DNA from: Anaerolineaceae bacterium
GTDB lineage: Bacteria > Chloroflexota > Anaerolineae > 4572-78
NCBI GenBank assembly: GCA_024762375.1
Contig: JANTHQ010000039.1
Span: forward strand, 1 to 10,502
Reading direction: 5' to 3'
Length of the DNA: 10,502 bases
How positions within the stretch are numbered: position 1 is the stretch's first letter; every line of letters starts with the position of its first letter. This document shows, in pieces, positions 1-5,248 of the stretch. A program made the translations under genes and the position numbers. The notes under the pieces were generated by a model. It was not told the DNA's origin. It did no database searches and saw only the letters and a program-made list of their open reading frames with translations.

Positions 1-465
1 ATCGCCCGCATCGGGCATATCGGCGGGGAATTGCCAACGGCCGTCTGCGCCGACCGTGGCGGTGCCGAGCGATTTTCCATCGAGCATAATTTCGCCCGTG
101 GAACCGGGTTCGCCGGAGCCGGAGAGCATCACGGTTCCGGCGGTGGCATTTTCGGGCAGCGAAATGGTGGGCGGCGCGGCGGGTGCGGGTTCGGTTGGCG
201 TGGGTGCAGGCGGTTCGGTGGGTACGGTGGTGGCAGTGGGCGGCACGGGTGTATCGGTGGGTGCAGGCGTGTTTGTCGGAGGCAGCGGGGTATCGGTGGC
301 GGGGGGAGCGGGTTGCTCGGTGGGTGGGGCAGTGGCCTCAACAATCGGTTTGGGCTGGGGGCGGGTAAACCATGCCCACAACAGCAGAACAATCAATATC
401 AGCAGGACAATCAGTTTGAACAAATCAAACATTTTCACTTGATTTGCGGAACGTTGCTGGTTCAC
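1..465 (-). CDS. Membrane-anchored Pro/Thr-linker protein with Ig-like domain (partial, C-terminus cut)
   Basis: The frame is open to the left edge; 155 codons are visible. I chose the GTG at 465 because an AAGGAG site (473-478) sits 7 nt upstream and the GTG lies 2 nt after the stop of the preceding gene; the in-frame ATG at 432 lacks such a site and would trim the anchor. Visible order: short polar N-terminus; one hydrophobic helix at about residues 16-33 (LIVLLILIVLLLWAWF), probably a signal anchor; a linker of about 60 residues dominated by Pro, Thr and Ala (PPTEQ, TDTPLPPTNTP); then the start of a beta-rich domain with the GSGEPGS and DGKSLGTATVGADGRW pattern of bacterial Ig-like repeats. 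By inference it is exported and displayed outside the membrane. Such linkers are typical of Chloroflexota surface proteins. What follows (more Ig repeats, an OmpA-like or LysM domain) lies outside the window. No enzymatic motif is visible. Confidence 0.85.
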   Translation of the reverse strand, partial: MNQQRSANQVKMFDLFKLIVLLILIVLLLWAWFTRPQPKPIVEATAPPTEQPAPPATDTPLPPTNTPAPTDTPVPPTATTVPTEPPAPTPTEPAPAAPPTISLPENATAGTVMLSGSGEPGSTGEIMLDGKSLGTATVGADGRWQFPADMPDAGD

Positions 466-467
466 AA

Positions 468-923
468 TTACGCTCCTTTTTGGGCTTGCTCAGCGAAAGA
501 TTTCGCTTGTGCAATCCACGCTTCCGGCTCGACTTTTTGCCATTCCTGCGGTTGAATGATTTCACGGATGCGTTCCGGTGATTGCTGTGCCAGTTGTTCA
601 AAGGTGGTAATTCCGGCATCGTTCAGCTTTTTAGCAAACACAGCGCCGATACCTTTTACCATTTCCAGCCGGTCTTTTTTATTGGAAACTTTGGCAGAGA
701 GTTCCGCGAGTTGCTGGCGCAGTGCCGAGATAGTGGCATCCGAATCGGCGAGGCGGTCTTGCAGTTGTTTAATGGTGGCATCGGAATCTTGGAACTCACG
801 CTGCATCCGCGAGATTTCCGCGTCTGAGGCGGCATTGCGGCGTCGCCAAAAGAGCCAGTCGATAATCCATTCGACGACCCAGCCGATAATCAGGCCAATA
901 ATAATCCCGGTAAAAACTGTCAT
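468..923 (-). CDS. Membrane-anchored coiled-coil protein with C-terminal helix-hairpin-helix (H3TH-like) domain
   Basis: 151 residues. The ATG at 923 has an AAGGAGG site (931-937) a few bases upstream; upstream in-frame codons lie beyond the promoter and are discarded. Residues 1-26 form a hydrophobic segment (IIIGLIIGWVVEWIIDWLF) followed by an RRR stop-transfer, so the rest is probably cytoplasmic. Residues 33-80 are a predicted coiled coil with an imperfect 14-residue duplication (DSDATI at 46 and 60). Residues 86-125 match the HhH fold seen in proteins annotated as flap-endonuclease-like H3TH or DUF4332-type (DRLEMVKGIGAVFAKKLNDAGI). HhH modules bind DNA non-specifically or mediate protein contacts; no nuclease residues are visible, so an enzymatic name would be unsafe. 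It is the first gene of an operon with the Ig-like surface protein, 2 nt apart, which suggests a cell-envelope or scaffolding role. Function unknown. Confidence 0.85.
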   Translation of the reverse strand: MTVFTGIIIGLIIGWVVEWIIDWLFWRRRNAASDAEISRMQREFQDSDATIKQLQDRLADSDATISALRQQLAELSAKVSNKKDRLEMVKGIGAVFAKKLNDAGITTFEQLAQQSPERIREIIQPQEWQKVEPEAWIAQAKSFAEQAQKGA

Positions 924-983
924 CAGGTTCCTCCTTTTTTGACACAACAATATGCCATTTAGATGGGTGGGTAAGTTACAATT

Positions 984-1013
984 ATTATAAAGGAAAATAC
1001 ATAAAACAGTCAA
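984..1013 (-). promoter_or_regulatory. Sigma70-like promoter for the HhH/Ig-like operon
   Basis: Read on the minus strand: -35 TTGACT (1013-1008), 18-bp spacer, perfect -10 TATAAT (989-984). Transcription would begin near 977, giving a leader of about 54 nt before the ATG at 923. It is one of the best consensus matches in the window. Confidence 0.75.
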
Positions 1014-1039
1014 ATAATGTGTGTAACTTCGAGCGGCTA

Positions 1040-1057
1040 CTTGCCTACAAAGGCAAG
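1040..1057. promoter_or_regulatory. Inverted repeat overlapping the response-regulator -35 box (candidate operator)
   Basis: CTTGCCT (1040-1046), 4-nt spacer, AGGCAAG (1051-1057): a perfect 7-bp dyad. The left arm contains the -35 hexamer TTGCCT, so a protein bound here would block the promoter. No T-tract follows and the dyad precedes the predicted transcript start, so a DNA operator is more likely than an RNA hairpin. The binding protein is unknown; autoregulation by the adjacent regulator is a guess. Confidence 0.4.
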
Positions 1058-1069
1058 CCAATGTAAAAT
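1041..1069 (+). promoter_or_regulatory. Sigma70-like promoter for the response regulator
   Basis: -35 TTGCCT (1041-1046), 17-bp spacer, -10 TAAAAT (1064-1069). The start would be near 1076, about 36 nt before the TTG start codon. It is back-to-back with the minus-strand promoter at 984-1013, with 27 bp between the two -35 boxes. Confidence 0.6.
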
Positions 1070-1111
1070 CGCTGTACGGAAGTTTAATCTACTACCCGGT
1101 GGAGGTGATTT

Positions 1112-1759
1112 TTGGTACGTATAATGGTGGTTGATGACCACGAAGTTGTTCGGTTTGGGTTAAAAAGTTTGCTCGCCCGCCAAGACGGGTGGGAAGTTGT
1201 GGCCGAAGCCGGGTCGGTTGCGGGAGCCATCGAGCAAGCCGCGGAACACAACCCCGATATTGTGGTGATGGACATTCGTTTGATTGATGGCAGCGGCATT
1301 GATGCTTGCCGGGCAATCACCAAAAATAATCCGCAGACAAAAGTGATTATGCTCACGTCGTTCGCTGAAGATGACTTGCTGTTTAACGCGATTTCTGCGG
1401 GGGCGGCAGGGTATGTGCTGAAGCAGGTGGGCAACGATGATTTGGTGCGAGCCATCGAAACGGTTTTGCGCGGCGATGCGATGCTCGACCCCAGCGTGAC
1501 CGGGCAGGTGTTGGCAAAAATTCGAGAAACAACCCGCTCGGAGGCATTTACCAATCTAACCGACCAAGAATTGCGGGTGATGGCGCTCATCGCTGAGGGT
1601 AAAACCAATAAAGAAATTGCACATTCTCTGCACCTCGGCGAAGGTACAGTGCGAAATTATGTCAGCAGCATTTTCAGTAAATTGCAGTTGTCCAACCGCG
1701 CCGAAGCCACGGCGTATGCCGTGCGCCACAATTTGAGCAACTTTCTGAATGGCGGTTAA
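1112..1759 (+). CDS. NarL/FixJ-family two-component response regulator (orphan)
   Basis: 215 residues, a normal length for the family. I chose the TTG at 1112 because GGAGGTGA (1101-1108) is well placed before it and it restores the first beta strand (VRIMVVDDHE); the ATG at 1124 would remove it. Receiver domain about 1-120: acidic pair D8/D9, phosphoacceptor D54 (in VVMDIR), T82 and K104, all canonical. A linker leads to a LuxR-type helix-turn-helix at about 148-208 (LTDQELRVMALIAEGKTNKEIA, then the recognition helix around GTVRNYVSSIFSKL). By family it is a phosphorylation-dependent DNA-binding transcription factor. No histidine kinase gene is adjacent, so its partner is encoded elsewhere. 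The gene is monocistronic: it has its own promoter and a strong terminator 21 nt after the stop. Target genes are unknown; the divergent operon is a reasonable candidate. Confidence 0.95.
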   Translation: MVRIMVVDDHEVVRFGLKSLLARQDGWEVVAEAGSVAGAIEQAAEHNPDIVVMDIRLIDGSGIDACRAITKNNPQTKVIMLTSFAEDDLLFNAISAGAAGYVLKQVGNDDLVRAIETVLRGDAMLDPSVTGQVLAKIRETTRSEAFTNLTDQELRVMALIAEGKTNKEIAHSLHLGEGTVRNYVSSIFSKLQLSNRAEATAYAVRHNLSNFLNGG

Positions 1760-1780
1760 ACGCACCCGTTCAGAGAACAG

Positions 1781-1808
1781 CCACCGGTTTTCCGCCGGTG
1801 GTTTTTTT
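1781..1808 (+). terminator. Rho-independent terminator of the response regulator gene
   Basis: Stem CCACCGG (1781-1787) / CCGGTGG (1795-1801) with a 7-nt loop, followed directly by seven T (1802-1808). It begins 21 nt after the TAA. Confidence 0.9.
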
Positions 1809-1893
1809 GTGCGCTTTTGGATTTTTCGCATAAAATTTCCGAAATTCGCAGCGCCGGCGCACCAAAACACGCAAATAAATGGCAAGTTGGGAT

Positions 1894-1923
1894 ATTTGTC
1901 AGTACATTCAATGACATTTGTCA
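1894..1923. promoter_or_regulatory. TGTCA half-site array upstream of the HMA-like gene (candidate activator/repressor site)
   Basis: Three copies of a pentamer: TGTCA (1897-1901), TGACA (1912-1916) and TGTCA (1919-1923). The last two form the dyad TGACA-TT-TGTCA. The longer word ATTTGTCA recurs exactly at 1894 and 1916, 22 bp apart, about two helical turns. The array ends 27 bp before the -10 hexamer at 1951, roughly where a class II activator would sit, and the -35 there is poor. The protein that binds it is not known. Confidence 0.4.
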
Positions 1924-1950
1924 CTACACCATTTATCTTTTCCCGTTTAT

Positions 1951-1956
1951 TATAAT
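1951..1956 (+). promoter_or_regulatory. -10 box for the HMA-like gene, weak or absent -35
   Basis: A perfect TATAAT in a very AT-rich tract, with a start near 1963 and a leader of about 20 nt. The 17-bp-upstream position holds no TTGACA-like hexamer; the only TTGTCA (1918-1923) is too far away (27 bp). This would suit an activator-dependent promoter. Confidence 0.4.
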
Positions 1957-1983
1957 TATATATTTTAAATCTACGGGGGAAAT

Positions 1984-2241
1984 ATGACTCCCACATTAGG
2001 AGTACCAGCAGTTATGGAGTTCAAGGCTCTGCGCGTGCCCTCCCTCAACAAAACTGTTGCGGAAAATTTAAATACCGTGTTGAAACAACTTACCGGCGTG
2101 AAGAAATTCGAAATCACACTCGAAACGCAAGAGTTGTATATCATGTTTGACGAAAATCAAGTCGGGTTTCAAACATTGGCGCAAGAAATGGCGAAAGCCG
2201 GTTGCTCGCTGAAAAATATCGATGCCGCTTTATTGCTGTAA
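1984..2241 (+). CDS. HMA-fold small protein lacking the CxxC metal site
   Basis: 85 residues from the ATG at 1984, which has GGGGGA (1975-1980) just upstream at short spacing. A second in-frame ATG at 2014 is preceded by AGGAG (1996-2000) at a long 13-nt spacing; a 75-residue product starting at MEFKALRVPSL is therefore possible and would still contain the whole fold. The pattern beta (EFKALRV), alpha (KTVAENLNTVLKQL), GVKKFEITLETQELYIMF, alpha (FQTLAQEMAKAGCS) matches the beta-alpha-beta-beta-alpha-beta heavy-metal-associated domain of CopZ and P-type ATPases. The usual metal loop GMxCxxC is replaced by VPSLNKTV, so copper binding through that site is not expected; the single Cys lies in the later AGCSL turn. 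Monocistronic, with its own terminator 22 nt after the stop. Function unknown. Confidence 0.8.
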   Translation: MTPTLGVPAVMEFKALRVPSLNKTVAENLNTVLKQLTGVKKFEITLETQELYIMFDENQVGFQTLAQEMAKAGCSLKNIDAALLL

Positions 2242-2263
2242 CCGCCCCATCGACGGGAACATG

Positions 2264-2290
2264 GCTGCGGGGTAACTCGCAGCTTTTTTT
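2264..2290 (+). terminator. Rho-independent terminator of the HMA-like gene
   Basis: Stem GCTGCG (2264-2269) / CGCAGC (2278-2283), extendable by a G-T pair, then seven T (2284-2290). Confidence 0.85.
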
Positions 2291-2300
2291 ATGCCCCAAA

Positions 2301-2328
2301 TTGCTTCAGGGCGGTTGCAGACTATAAT
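2301..2328 (+). promoter_or_regulatory. Sigma70-like promoter for the polyprenyl synthase
   Basis: -35 TTGCTT (2301-2306), 16-bp spacer, perfect -10 TATAAT (2323-2328). The start would be near 2335, about 23 nt before the ATG. It begins 11 nt after the preceding terminator, so the synthase is an independent transcription unit. Confidence 0.65.
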
Positions 2329-2357
2329 AAACCCATCTATTTTACCGAGGGGAACCG

Positions 2358-3392
2358 ATGGAATTTCAACAAGCCGTAACCGAATTTATCCCGCAGATTG
2401 AAACAGAACTAAAGCAACACTTAATGCCGGCCACAGGCGAACCGGACCTGTTTTGGGGAATGATGCTATATCATATGGGTTGGCGCGATGCCCAATTGCA
2501 ACCGGTGCAAGCGCCGGCGGGAAAGCGATTACGGCCTGTTTTTACCATGTTGGCGTGTCTGGCGGAAAATGGCGAACCGGCCGGTGCGTTACCTGCTGCT
2601 GCCGCCGTCGAATTGCTGCACAATTTCACACTCATTCACGATGATATTCAGGATAACAGCGACACCCGCCGCGGACGCCCCACCGTGTGGAAATTATGGG
2701 GTATCCCGCAGGCCATTAACGTCGGTGACGCAATGTTTACCGTGGCGCGAAACGCATTGCTCCGTTTGCGAGAAACAGGTGTCTCTGCCGAAACGGTACT
2801 GGATGCCATTGCCTGCCTCGACCGCACGTTGCTGACCCTGTGTCGCGGGCAATATCTGGATATGTCATTTGAAACGACGCTATCGGTAACCGTGGAAACC
2901 TATTTGGAAATGATAGCCGGTAAAACCGCCGCACTGCTGGCGTGTTCCGGCTATTTGGGCGCGCTGATTGCCAGTGGCTCTGGCGCTGTTGCCGAGCAAT
3001 ATTGGCAATTCGGGCATGCGCTGGGGATGGCGTTTCAAATTCAGGATGACATTTTGGGCATTTGGGGCGATTCTGCGGTGGTTGGCAAACCTATTGGTGA
3101 TGATTTGCGGCAGCATAAAAAAACGATGCCGGTGGTATTTGCCCTGAACCAGCCCGAAACCGATGACACGCGTCGTTTTCGAGACATCTATCGCCAGCCG
3201 AAACTGACCGATGATATGGTGGCAGAAGCCATCACCATTTTGGAGAGAATCGGCGCCAAAAACCACACTGAATCAGAAGCGAAACGGTACACGCGGCGGG
3301 CGCAACATCTGCTCGATACCATCGGCAAAAATAGCGACGCAAAAGAAGCATTGCAAGGGATGTTGTCCTTTTTGCTGGCTCGCACATATTGA
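2358..3392 (+). CDS. Polyprenyl diphosphate synthase (trans, DDxxD family; probably GGPP-type)
   Basis: 344 residues, normal length; the ATG at 2358 follows GAGGGGA (2347-2353). The enzyme family condenses allylic diphosphates with isopentenyl diphosphate using Mg2+. Visible motifs: GKRLRP (55-60, IPP binding), first Asp-rich motif D95-D96-I-Q-D99 followed by RRGRPTVW, GKT (188-190), QxQDD (227-231), and GKPIGDDL with the following lysines (243-255). The second Asp-rich region reads DDILGIWGD: its fifth position is Gly, with the third Asp at 238, a form also seen in actinobacterial GGPP synthases. Phe90 lies five residues before the first motif and that motif has no two-residue insertion, features that fit archaeal-type (type I) C20 synthases. 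C20 is therefore the favoured product, but chain length cannot be proven from sequence. It would supply isoprenoid precursors for carotenoids, quinones or other lipids; no terpenoid genes are adjacent. Confidence 0.95.
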   Translation: MEFQQAVTEFIPQIETELKQHLMPATGEPDLFWGMMLYHMGWRDAQLQPVQAPAGKRLRPVFTMLACLAENGEPAGALPAAAAVELLHNFTLIHDDIQDNSDTRRGRPTVWKLWGIPQAINVGDAMFTVARNALLRLRETGVSAETVLDAIACLDRTLLTLCRGQYLDMSFETTLSVTVETYLEMIAGKTAALLACSGYLGALIASGSGAVAEQYWQFGHALGMAFQIQDDILGIWGDSAVVGKPIGDDLRQHKKTMPVVFALNQPETDDTRRFRDIYRQPKLTDDMVAEAITILERIGAKNHTESEAKRYTRRAQHLLDTIGKNSDAKEALQGMLSFLLARTY

Positions 3393-3451
3393 GCAGCCAT
3401 AAAGCGAATAGTGGACGCGGATAAACCCCATACAATTCAATCTTACTCGAT

Positions 3452-3549
3452 TGTCATTCCGGAAATTCGCGCAGCGAATTGTCCGGAATCCACGGCACAA
3501 AACTATGGATTCCCGCCTTCGCACCCGCAGGGCACAGGCGGGAATGACA
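3452..3549. repeat. Palindromic intergenic repeat (MITE/REP-like), nested inverted repeats
   Basis: The element is bounded by a perfect 9-bp inverted repeat, TGTCATTCC (3452-3460) / GGAATGACA (3541-3549). Inside are two hairpins. The left one is ATTCCGGAAATTCGC (3456-3470) against GCGAATT-G-TCCGGAAT (3474-3489), a 15-bp stem with one bulge and a 3-nt loop. The right one is ATTCCCGCCT (3509-3518) / AGGCGGGAAT (3536-3545), a perfect 10-bp stem. The alternative pairing GGAATCCA (3485-3492) / TGGATTCC (3506-3513) is also possible. The ATTCCCGCCT...AGGCGGGAAT core resembles dispersed palindromes known in several bacterial phyla. No target-site duplication is obvious and no protein is encoded. It lies in the 235-bp gap between the polyprenyl synthase and patatin genes. 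Confidence 0.75.
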
Positions 3550-3579
3550 TTTCCGAAAAATCACGACACTGAAAACGGA

Positions 3580-3610
3580 TTGCGTGAGTTCCATCAGTTT
3601 TCTCTATAAT
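3580..3610 (+). promoter_or_regulatory. Possible promoter for the patatin-like gene
   Basis: Perfect -10 TATAAT (3605-3610) with TTGCGT (3580-3585) at a long 19-bp spacing. Transcription would start near 3617, which rules out the ATG at 3616 and supports the ATG at 3628. Confidence 0.45.
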
Positions 3611-3627
3611 CGTGAATGAGAGGCACA

Positions 3628-4719
3628 ATGCCAATAAATTATCCATTTAAAAACTTGGTTTTGCAGGGAGGCGGGGTAAAAGCGTTTGCCTACCATGGTG
3701 TTATGGCGGTGCTGGAAGAAAAAGGCATTCTACCCCAAATTGAGCGGGTTGGCGGTTCATCGGCGGGGGCGCAACTGGCAACCCTGTTGAGTTTTCGCCT
3801 GCCGTGGGATGAAACACTGGCGATTTTTCGCACCTGCGATTTTGCGCGGCTCGCTGATGCGCCTGTGTCACCGAACCCAAACTGGACACCGCGCATCATC
3901 GACCAGAACCTGATCCGGGTAAAAGGGAGTGTGGGTGCGGTTAACCGGCTCATCAAGAAATTTGGATGGTATTCCAGCGAGTATGCACAAGCGTGGATGA
4001 CCAATGTCATTGCCGAGCAGTGCGACGGTAACGGGCGTGCCACATTTGCCGATTTTCGTGCGCGCGGCTTTCGAGATTTACATGTGGTTGTCACCAACCT
4101 TTCCACGCGCGAAGTTTTGGACTTTTGCGCCGACAGCACACCGGATGTTGCGGTGGTCGATGCGGTGCGGATGTCCGGTTTGATTCCATTGTATTTTGAG
4201 GCGTTGCAATTTGACGGGAAAAATTTCGGTGCGGGAGATTATTACGCCGATGGCGGTGTGATGGCCAACTACCCGCTCCATCTGTTCGACAGGCCGGCAT
4301 ATCAAAAAGGCAACCGCTGGTTTTTTACCGGAATTAACTGGGAAACGCTGGGCTGCCGTTTAGAAACACCAAAGGATTGCCCCAATGCGAAACACACCAT
4401 CAACAATGTGCGCGATTACATCGAAGCGATTTTTGAAGCGACGCTAGAATCGCAGGCGATAGCCTATCGCACCGGGCAGGCCGACCAGCAGCGCACCATC
4501 AACGTGTGCAACTGCTGTGTCAGCGCGACGGATTTTTCTATCAAAGCGGAAGAAAGTGATGCAACATACCGGCAACTGGTTGCCGCCGGCCGCAAAGCCA
4601 CCCTCGAATTTTTAGAGGACTATCGCCCGCCAATTAACCCGCGGTTGGCGCTTGTGCTGCGCCCCAAATTGGTGGTCGAGCGCGTGAAAGAAGTTTTTGA
4701 ACGACCGTTGACGGGGTGA
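3628..4719 (+). CDS. Patatin-like phospholipase
   Basis: 363 residues from the ATG at 3628, preceded by GAGAGG (3618-3623). An ATG at 3616 would add four residues but has no ribosome site and coincides with the predicted transcript start. Patatins are serine acyl-hydrolases with a Ser-Asp dyad. Visible: oxyanion loop GGGVKA (14-19), nucleophile elbow G43-S-S45-A-G47, and the aspartate motif D208-G-G with NYP following (DGGVMANYP). The oxyanion motif normally reads GGGxRG or GGGxKG; here the last Gly is Ala, which may alter loop geometry. No signal peptide or TM helix is visible, so it is probably cytoplasmic. A Cys cluster (VCNCCV, about 293-298) lies in the C-terminal part. Substrate unknown. 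The next gene is convergent and begins 6 nt beyond the stop; no terminator hairpin is visible between them. Confidence 0.92.
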   Translation: MPINYPFKNLVLQGGGVKAFAYHGVMAVLEEKGILPQIERVGGSSAGAQLATLLSFRLPWDETLAIFRTCDFARLADAPVSPNPNWTPRIIDQNLIRVKGSVGAVNRLIKKFGWYSSEYAQAWMTNVIAEQCDGNGRATFADFRARGFRDLHVVVTNLSTREVLDFCADSTPDVAVVDAVRMSGLIPLYFEALQFDGKNFGAGDYYADGGVMANYPLHLFDRPAYQKGNRWFFTGINWETLGCRLETPKDCPNAKHTINNVRDYIEAIFEATLESQAIAYRTGQADQQRTINVCNCCVSATDFSIKAEESDATYRQLVAAGRKATLEFLEDYRPPINPRLALVLRPKLVVERVKEVFERPLTG

Positions 4720-4725
4720 CTTGAA

Positions 4726-4941
4726 TTAATCTTCCAATGTGAAACCGATTTTCAGGGTTACCTGCCACTGCGAAACTTTCGCTTCATAAATTGCGCCGCG
4801 AGTTTCTACCACCTCAAACCAGCGCATATTGCGGACGGTTTCGCTTGCTTTGGCAACCGCGTTTTGCACCGCGTCTTCAATACTGGTTTCAGACGTGCCG
4901 ACAATTTCGATTTTTTTGTACGTGTTATTCTTCATTTTCAT
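4726..4941 (-). CDS. Dodecin family flavin-binding protein
   Basis: 71 residues, the family's usual size. The ATG at 4941 follows GAGGAGA (4947-4953) with 5 nt between; the ATG two codons later is less well spaced. Dodecins assemble as hollow dodecamers that bind flavins (or flavin plus CoA) pairwise and are thought to store or buffer them. The sequence matches throughout: YKKIEIVGTSETSIEDAVQNA, then TVRNMRWFEVVETRGAI and the closing QVTLKIGF strand. W41 corresponds to the flavin-stacking Trp, and R48 and Q60 fall at the conserved positions near the ligand. It is the last gene of the minus-strand run, 30 nt after the 71-residue membrane protein, and may also be made from an internal promoter at 4971-4998. 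The product is cytoplasmic. Identification is firm; which flavin it holds is not known. Confidence 0.93.
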   Translation of the reverse strand: MKMKNNTYKKIEIVGTSETSIEDAVQNAVAKASETVRNMRWFEVVETRGAIYEAKVSQWQVTLKIGFTLED

Positions 4942-4970
4942 GTGATTCTCCTCTATCCATTATTGACCAA

Positions 4971-4998
4971 TTTATAATCGGCGGCGAAAATCTACCAA
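4971..4998 (-). promoter_or_regulatory. Possible internal promoter for dodecin
   Basis: Minus strand: -35 TTGGTA (4998-4993), 16-bp spacer, -10 TATAAA (4976-4971). The start would fall near 4964, about 23 nt before the dodecin ATG. The boxes overlap the last codons of the upstream gene. Confidence 0.4.
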
Positions 4999-5187
4999 CC
5001 CTTTGATGAGCGCGGCAGCAGTACCGGTGAATGTCAGAATTTCTTTGGCAGAGATGGGTTTTGGCGGCTCGTCAGTGGGTTCTTCCGGCGCCGATTGCAT
5101 CAACGTCCACACGGTGCCGGCGCCCAATACCGCGCCAACAATCGCGCCGATTGCCACTTTTACTTTTTCCGATTGTGTCAGTTGCAT
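4972..5187 (-). CDS. Small single-TM hypothetical protein
   Basis: 71 residues from the ATG at 5187, chosen because GGAGG (5193-5197) lies 5 nt upstream. Upstream in-frame ATGs (near 5199 and beyond) would place the ribosome site inside the coding region and run into a strong hairpin. I do not recognise the family. Visible parts: a short polar N-terminus (QLTQSEKVK), one glycine/alanine-rich transmembrane helix at about 10-28 (VAIGAIVGAVLGAGTVWTLM) with GxxxG-like spacing, a short acidic, proline-rich stretch (APEEPTDEPPKP), and an amphipathic C-terminal segment ending in RRRL. The Gly/Ala small-residue pattern would suit helix-helix packing. It sits between icd (61 nt upstream, across a hairpin) and dodecin (30 nt downstream) on the same strand. 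Codon use looks like the neighbours. Function unknown. Confidence 0.7.
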   Translation of the reverse strand: MQLTQSEKVKVAIGAIVGAVLGAGTVWTLMQSAPEEPTDEPPKPISAKEILTFTGTAAALIKGLVDFRRRL

Positions 5188-5208
5188 CACCACCTCCATT
5201 TTGTGAAA

Positions 5209-5240
5209 GGATGATGCGCGGAACCTTCCACGCATCATCC
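5209..5240 (-). terminator. Strong hairpin after icd (terminator/attenuator or mRNA-stabilising stem)
   Basis: Near-perfect 15-bp inverted repeat: GGATGATGCGCGGAA (5209-5223) and TTCCACGCATCATCC (5226-5240), differing at one G-T wobble. On the minus strand it starts 8 nt after the icd stop. Only three T follow in that direction, so termination may be partial. It could equally protect the icd mRNA 3' end or separate its level from the two small downstream genes. Confidence 0.55.
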
Positions 5241-5248
5241 ATCAAGTT

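Noticed and set aside
301..329. Possible G-quadruplex on the plus strand (G-runs at 301-306, 310-312, 322-324, 326-329)
   Set aside because: One loop is 9 nt, outside the usual limit, and the G-richness is explained by the Pro codons on the opposite strand.
31..555. Gly-rich plus-strand frames over 31-555
   Set aside because: They are the antisense of the Pro/Thr linker; Gly-rich runs are what a complementary Pro codon tract produces. The minus frame has a ribosome site, TM helix and recognisable domain.
3452..3549. Intergenic palindrome as a Rho-independent terminator of the polyprenyl synthase
   Set aside because: No T-tract follows either stem, and the nested terminal repeats fit a dispersed repeat better. 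A termination side effect is still possible.
3628..4719. Patatin as effector of an anti-phage CBASS-like system
   Set aside because: No cyclic-nucleotide synthase, ubiquitin-like or JAB gene is adjacent; the neighbours are metabolic.
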